From positions 806,001 to 870,000 of the forward strand of contig WAID01000006.1 in assembly GCA_016584495.1 (NCBI GenBank): 64,000 bases of DNA. Reading direction: 5' to 3'. The translations under genes and the position numbers were made by a program. The notes under the pieces were generated by a model. The model did no database searches, had not been told where the DNA came from, and worked only from the letters and a program-made list of their open reading frames with translations. How positions within the stretch are numbered: position 1 is the first letter of the stretch; every line of letters begins with the position of its first letter. This DNA comes from Celoporthe dispersa. Taxonomy: Eukaryota; Ascomycota; Sordariomycetes; Diaporthales; Cryphonectriaceae. This document shows positions 59,063 to 64,000 of the stretch, piece by piece.

Positions 59063-60845
59063 TCATTGCAGGGCCTTGGCAGCAAATGTGGGCAGGACAA
59101 AGGACGCCTTGTGGATGTCCGAGTTGTAGTACCTGCAGAGCTTCTCCTCCTCCTCCTTGGTCCACGACCGGACCGGCACCTTGACGTTGCGGCTGGCGTC
59201 CTTGCAGCACACCATGAAGCCGATCTGCCCGGACGGGTAGGTGGGGATGGTGGTGTAGGCGTACTCGGCCACCGGGAAGATCTCCTTGCAGTCCTTCTTC
59301 AGCTTGGTGATGAGCTCCAGGTGCAGCCATTGATTCTCGGCTATTTTGGGGGAGGGGGTTTTTTCGAGCCAGGTCAGCATGACGATACAGAAACTAGGGG
59401 GGAAAGGAGGGAGGGAGGGAGGGAGTGAGGGAGGGAGTGAGGTAGGTGGTACAGGGCGTGATGGGGGGGTTATTTCATGTCGGGAGGAGACGGTTGGGAG
59501 GATGAAGGGCGTCTGGGAGGAGGGGACTGAACACTGGAGGGGGAAGGGGGAGGAGGAGGGGGTGGAACGGGAAAAGAGGGATGCTGCTCCGGTGGGCCTT
59601 GCAAGGCGCGCTCTTAAAGAGTGCAACGACTAGGGCTTCCGTCTTCCCTCTCGGGAGATAGGAACCCCTATAAGCAGAATATGCTCGAACCAAAAAAGAG
59701 AGAAAAAAAAAGAAGGAAGGATCAGGCACGCTGTATTGGCCTACGTGAGCATCTCTCTAGGGTAAAGGTCGGAGGGGGGGAGGGGGGGGACCCGTAGGGA
59801 AACCTACAACCTTGGTGGTGATGACGCCCCCGTCCCGCAGGGCGTCGTGCAGAAGCTGGAAGTAGGGCTTCTGGAACAGGCTCTCGGCAGGACCATCCGG
59901 GTCGGACGAGTCGGTGATGATCACGTCAAAGGTGTTCTTGTAGTCGTCGAGGAACTTGAAGCCGTCGCCCACGTGCACCTTGACCTTGGGGTGCTTGTAC
60001 CCCACGGACATGCCGGGGAGGTACTCCTTGGACAGACGGATGACGGCCTTGTGTGTCGTGTCAGTACGAAACAAGGTGACGCAGGGCGGTGGTTGTGGCT
60101 TGGTCCCCGGGGGGCGGGGGGGGGGGGCGAGTGAGAGGGGAGGTGGTCGTGATGGAGGGCCGATATCTACCTCGTCAATGTCGCACAGGACAGCCTCCTC
60201 GATCCCCTCGTGCTTGACGACCTCGCGCAGCACACCGCCATCACCGCCACCGATGACGAGGACCTTCTTCGGGTCCGGGTGCGAGTTCATGGCCAGGTGG
60301 GTGATCATCTCCTGGTACGAGAACTCGTCGCGCTCGGTGCACTGGATGACATTGTCCAGGACGAGGACGGTGCCGTGGTCGGTGGACTCGAAGATCAGGA
60401 CGTCCTGGTACTTGCTCTTCTCGTGGTGCAGGACCTTCTTGACCTTGAGAGTCATGGCCTGGCCGGGCCACATGTGCGAGATCTCGCGGAACCATCCATC
60501 TGTGGAAGAAAGAGAGAGAGAGAGAGAGCCATCCGATCAGCTACACGGACACGAAGGCCACAACGCCACGCAACACATGGGACGAGTGGTCCACCATGGC
60601 GGACAAGAGAGAGAGAGAGAGGACAGGACGGTGACAGGAGCAGGTAGGGGAGTATTGTGACAATGTACATGCAATGTATTGAGACATGAGATCGATCACA
60701 GGTTTCTTCATTAGGAAAATGCAACCTCTGAAGGGGGGTGGCATCCTGAGGCGGCTGGACAGGCTCGGCGCGAGCAGAGGTTGGGGCGGGGTCAAGCAGG
60801 TAGCAGCAACATACCCTGAATGGTGGGGTGAGCAATCTCGGACAT
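59063..60845 (-). CDS. spe3: Spermidine synthase
   Basis: Transfers aminopropyl from decarboxylated S-adenosylmethionine to putrescine. Exons: 60845-60815 (MSEIAHPTIQ), 60499-60171, 60047-59811, 59340-59063. Introns are 315, 123 and about 470 nt. Key blocks: DGWFREISHMWPGQAM, IGGGDGGVLREV for the nucleotide, the catalytic Asp in ITDSSDPDGPAE, and the C-terminal PTYPSGQIGFMVCCKD. About 291 residues, the usual length for a stand-alone enzyme; no saccharopine dehydrogenase fusion as in basidiomycetes. The last junction is one base short. Exon 3 ends ITTK with donor AAG|GTTGTA and exon 4 begins at ATAG|CCGAG, but the expected AENQWLHL needs GCC. Either a G was lost next to the acceptor, or a weak donor seven bases on (TAG|GTTTCC) is used, adding two residues. 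Confidence 0.93.
59400..59442. repeat. GGGA-type tandem repeat inside the last intron of spermidine synthase
   Basis: Repeated GGAG/GAGG units on the plus strand (C/T-rich on the sense strand), within the 470-nt intron; they form a long pyrimidine tract upstream of the acceptor. Confidence 0.7.
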
Positions 60846-61687
60846 CTTGATGATGGCTGAACTGTAGAAATTGCGATATGTCTGCAGAGAGGATCGGACT
60901 GTGGCTCGGAGGAGGGGTGTTCTGTCGTTGAGGTGTCTGGTAGCAAGTGGTGGAGTGAAGATGCGGAGGGCGGTTTTTGGGAGTGGAAAATTTTTTGTCA
61001 TGAGTGACATCCGAGCATCGTACGTATATCCCTTGTGTGTGTGTGTACGGAGTACCTCTGAGTGCGAACTAATCAGCCACCGTGCGACACGGCACGAAAT
61101 AATGCCCAGACAGTCCTGTGATCCCCCTGGTGAGAACGTGACTCGGATGTAATTGATACATCGACGTATAGAATATATATAAAATGAAATAAAAATCGAA
61201 ATAACAAAAAATTGGTGTGTCCCATGAGGCCGGTTGGCAGATGGGCCGCCGAACATCTGAAGAGAGGGGTGAGCAAAGATCCATCATTATTGGGCTGCTA
61301 CTGTGCGTACTCCGTACGTAGTGGCTGAGATGGCAGTGTCTTAGCGTCTACTGGTCGTTGGCACGCACTCTGATTCACAGGCTTCCATTACATACTATGT
61401 ACATCATGACTTCCTAGAGACCTGGTATTTCTCAGCTCCCTATCGCGGTCTGGCCAAGTCACATCTAGATTCCCCCCAATGAGCTCCAGCTGACAGAGAT
61501 GCCTCGTCCTCTGGTGGTCATCCAAGGCACACACGAGAAGTCGAGAGGTCAATACCCACCACGTAGCGGCTGGGCGGGTGGGGATCATCCCAGCACGAGT
61601 TGGGCAGCAATAAGGTTGACAGTAAGTTGTAGTACGTGTTGCGCGGTAATAACTATTCCACCTGCTCGCTCCATGGGCTGGGCTGGC
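60846..61687. other. Intergenic, spermidine synthase promoter
   Basis: About 840 bp between the spermidine synthase start and the omega-amidase stop, both minus strand. A partly palindromic GTACTCCGTACGTA element lies at about 61308-61321. No gene is supported. Confidence 0.5.
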
Positions 61688-62707
61688 TTACGCCTGTGCT
61701 GGGTCACCAAAGCGTATCTTGCCCTGGCTGATGTCAGGATAGACATCGAACCGTCTCTGGTCCCTCAGGGGTATTCCCTTCCTCGTTTCCTCAATCTTGT
61801 CACCACTCAGCTCGGCAAACACGATCGTCTGCTGCTCTTCCGCCTCCACCAGGACCTGGGCCATGGGGTCGACAACCAGGCTGTGGCCCCACGCGTGGTA
61901 GCTCGCATTCATGTCGCGCGCAGGCGAGCACATGGCCACGTACACCTGGTTGTCCATTGCCCTGCCCTGGCCCAGCAGCCGCCAGTGCAGCGGGCCCGTT
62001 GTCAGGTTGAAGGCACCCGGGTAGATCAGCGCAAAACAGCCCTTCCGCGCGGCTATGGTGCCGAGTTCGGGAAAGCGGATGTCATAGCAGATCGCCACGC
62101 CCACGCGGCCATACTCGGGGAGGTCCACGATGGTGAGCTTGTTGCCTGGCGACAGCACGTCCGACTCGCGGAAGGTGATCTTGCCCGGGATGTCGATGTC
62201 AAACAGGTGCACCTTGCGGTGCGTGGCCAGCAGCTGGCCCTTGGGGTCGAACGTCAGCGACGTGTTGTAGTAGCGCTTCTTCTTATCCTCGTCAAAGTCC
62301 AGCTCTGGTATTGACCCTCCTATGAGGTATGCGCCCGTCTCCTTTGCCATCGCAGACAGGGCGTGGAAGCTCGGGCTCTGCTCCGCGCTCGGCGGGTGCG
62401 GCAGGAGCTGCTCTGCATACGAGGGGAAGTAGTCGCAGCCGTAGGGTGAGTTGAAGCACTCTGGCAGGACGATGATCTTGGCACCAGACGCGGCCGCCTC
62501 GTGGACTTTCTCGCGGGCATTGGAGAGGTTGGCCGCCTTGTCCGCACCACTTGCGAGTTGGATGCAGGCCAGCTTGACGGGCTTCTTGAGGAGGAGGGGT
62601 GTTGCGGCGGTCGCCATGGTGCGGAGGTAACTGCTGGGTGGCGTGTGGTTCGTCGAGAGCGGTGGTCTGCTTGCGAGAGAGGCGAGCGTCTTCCAGAGCG
62701 TTCGCAT
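61688..62707 (-). CDS. Omega-amidase (Nit2/Nit3-type nitrilase superfamily), with two in-frame starts
   Basis: Carbon-nitrogen hydrolase that in yeast and mammals deaminates 2-oxoglutaramate-type products or deaminated glutathione. Single exon, 339 residues from ATG 62707 or 309 from ATG 62617. Catalytic triad: Glu in VLPECFNSPYG, Lys in HRKVHLFDID, Cys in ICYDIRFPE. C-terminal DQRRFDVYPDI is typical of the branch. The second ATG (ACCATGGCG) has the stronger context and directly precedes the core domain. The first adds 30 residues rich in Ser, Arg, Leu and Thr with no acidic residue, resembling a mitochondrial presequence. Leaky scanning could therefore give mitochondrial and cytosolic forms; this is inferred. 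The open frame extends further to ATG 62836, with less protein-like sequence. No frame break. Confidence 0.9.
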   Translation of the reverse strand: MRTLWKTLASLASRPPLSTNHTPPSSYLRTMATAATPLLLKKPVKLACIQLASGADKAANLSNAREKVHEAAASGAKIIVLPECFNSPYGCDYFPSYAEQLLPHPPSAEQSPSFHALSAMAKETGAYLIGGSIPELDFDEDKKKRYYNTSLTFDPKGQLLATHRKVHLFDIDIPGKITFRESDVLSPGNKLTIVDLPEYGRVGVAICYDIRFPELGTIAARKGCFALIYPGAFNLTTGPLHWRLLGQGRAMDNQVYVAMCSPARDMNASYHAWGHSLVVDPMAQVLVEAEEQQTIVFAELSGDKIEETRKGIPLRDQRRFDVYPDISQGKIRFGDPAQA

Positions 62708-63250
62708 CGTCAGCGGCGTGAGGATCGGTGCGTGGGTTGGATGATGAGGGGGAGACCTACAGTGGCGGAGAACGTAGTAGCTGCGATAAGAGCTCCCGCC
62801 GCTATCGCCATGGAGGGGTTGCCGGGAGGGGCGCACGTCACTCCAGGCAGGTTAGGCTGTGGGCTGTTCCCGCCCGCACTGCGCCTGCCTATTGTACTTT
62901 CCCCCAGCCCGAGTCCCTTCTACCTCTCGTCACTCCTTCCCAACCAGGGGGGAGCAGCGGCCTCACTGCTTGTATGACCAATGGCTCCTCCCTTTGCGGG
63001 CTGTGCCTATGTAATGTAGGAGCTCGAACTAGAGATGCTCATTCCTCCCCAAGTGGACTCCCCGCCCCGGCCTCTACCAACCTTTTTTTTTGAATGCAGT
63101 CCTCAGATCTTTTCTCATGCTGCCACCTCTCCTTCGGATTCTATGTTCGCCCTGACGCTGGGCTGCATATGCCATTTCCGTCTAATATCTCCTTTCGTCC
63201 TGTCAGCTCTCTTGACTTGTTCCTAGACTTGAACACGCAGGCTCACCAGC
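62708..63250. promoter_or_regulatory. Divergent promoter region
   Basis: Lies between the omega-amidase gene (minus) and the basic hypothetical protein gene (plus). CT-rich stretches occur at about 62900-62945 and 63050-63130. No named site recognised. Confidence 0.4.
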
Positions 63251-63955
63251 ATGAATTGGACTGAAGGCAACCTGGCCCGCCATTCTCGCGGCCGGAAGGG
63301 CAGAGAGATCGTTCTACGTCAAAGAGAACACTTCGCCAAGGTTCGCTCCGGCTTGACGAATGTGAATGCCAAAATCAGTCCGCCTCCCATTCCTATTTTT
63401 TTCCGTCCATCCCACTCATCTCCTCCCACTCATCATCGTTCACCTAAGCTCAAAGCAGCTGCTCCATCTTCTATCAAGAAGCGAGCCAGACAGGATGGAT
63501 CTCTTCGGACGAGCCGATACTTCCATGATTCCTCCCCCAAGCTTCCGGGACCGGTCTCCCTCCAGAGAGAGCACGTGGAAGAAGACCTGCGCCACAAGAG
63601 ACGTAGGCTGCTGCTCAAGGGCGACTGGGTTGGGACTGACGTCCAGAAGCCGATCCCGATGGAGTTCTCCAAGCCACGAGTTTCTTCGCGCGATGATCCC
63701 TGGGGTAGCTCACGTCCACGATACCAGCCCTCGAAGAGCAGGCTCTGCCGCCTGCTTGGCATCAAGGCCGTGGACAGACAGCTCAGGGTTCCTGGAGCTG
63801 TGACCAGGACCTCAACACCGGTGGCCCGCAGTCAGCTGAGGGTCAGGGTCGGCAGCCATGAGAAGGCCCTGGACGAGAGCTCAAATGCCACCCATTCCAG
63901 TAGGAGGTCCAGAGATGTCCAAGGCAATCCATGTGGCAAGTACTCGCAGCCCTGA
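63251..63955 (+). CDS. Basic disordered protein, conserved fungal N-terminal motif, unknown function (3' end uncertain)
   Basis: Open from ATG 63251 (CAGCATGAAT) to TGA 63953, 234 residues. The first 35 residues, MNWTEGNLARHSRG then RQREHFAKVRSGL, follow a motif I recall at the start of many uncharacterised Sordariomycete proteins. The rest is Ser/Arg/Pro-rich, with KRRRLLLKGDWVGTD...PIPMEF as the only other block that looks conserved. High Arg/Lys content and KKRARQ-type clusters suggest a nuclear protein. The last codons pass GGCAAGTACTC, which could be a splice donor (GC or GT type), so the true protein may continue in another exon beyond the window edge. Confidence 0.55.
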   Translation: MNWTEGNLARHSRGRKGREIVLRQREHFAKVRSGLTNVNAKISPPPIPIFFRPSHSSPPTHHRSPKLKAAAPSSIKKRARQDGSLRTSRYFHDSSPKLPGPVSLQREHVEEDLRHKRRRLLLKGDWVGTDVQKPIPMEFSKPRVSSRDDPWGSSRPRYQPSKSRLCRLLGIKAVDRQLRVPGAVTRTSTPVARSQLRVRVGSHEKALDESSNATHSSRRSRDVQGNPCGKYSQP

Positions 63956-64000
63956 GGTCTAAGCATGTCGCCTTTCTCTAATGCGGGACGTAGCCAGCCG

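Overview
This window is nuclear DNA of a filamentous ascomycete, most likely a Sordariomycete. Genes are interrupted by short GT-AG introns of 51-124 nt in most cases, the coding DNA is GC-rich, and pyrimidine tracts precede starts. Gene content includes a Cmr1/Pig1-type melanin regulator, a three-class-system G-alpha, a kinesin-3 and FACT Spt16. The genus cannot be fixed from the sequence. All gene models below were built by hand from splice signals and family resemblance; no database search was run.

Layout: (1) 1-6.5 kb, the edge of a DHN-melanin locus: a 4HNR-type naphthol reductase running off the left edge and a C2H2 + Zn2Cys6 regulator (CMR1/PIG1 type). (2) 6.5-12.9 kb, gene-poor. (3) 12.9-23.6 kb: a quinone-oxidoreductase-like MDR enzyme, a disordered protein with a PAM2-like motif, an AIM24-domain protein with XYPPX repeats, and a TMEM19/DUF92 membrane protein. 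(4) 24.4-27.8 kb: SPT16. (5) 28.3-32.3 kb: a divergent pair consisting of a tail-anchored protein of a fungal family of unknown function and a trypsin-fold (PA clan) protease-like protein. (6) 33.8-37.4 kb: a MARVEL protein and a GH127 enzyme. (7) 38.2-43.8 kb: a kinesin-3 of the Unc104/KIF1 type. (8) 45.6-48.7 kb: an eight-exon GH3 glucosidase with an N-terminal membrane anchor. (9) 51.3-52.6 kb: a group II G-alpha. (10) 52.6-59.1 kb, gene-poor. (11) 59.1-64 kb: spermidine synthase, an omega-amidase/nitrilase, and a basic protein of unknown function.

A strong cross-cutting signal is that at least seven otherwise intact genes carry one-base frame breaks at mononucleotide runs, including the essential gene SPT16. 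After correcting the breaks every model closes to a whole number of codons. I read this mainly as homopolymer error in the underlying assembly rather than a cluster of pseudogenes. Genes without such breaks (G-alpha, AIM24, TMEM19, the protease pair, MARVEL, omega-amidase) close exactly as read.

No rRNA, tRNA, CRISPR array or intact transposon was recognised. The most biologically unusual item is the divergent tail-anchored-protein/protease pair. The melanin pair is the clearest functional unit.
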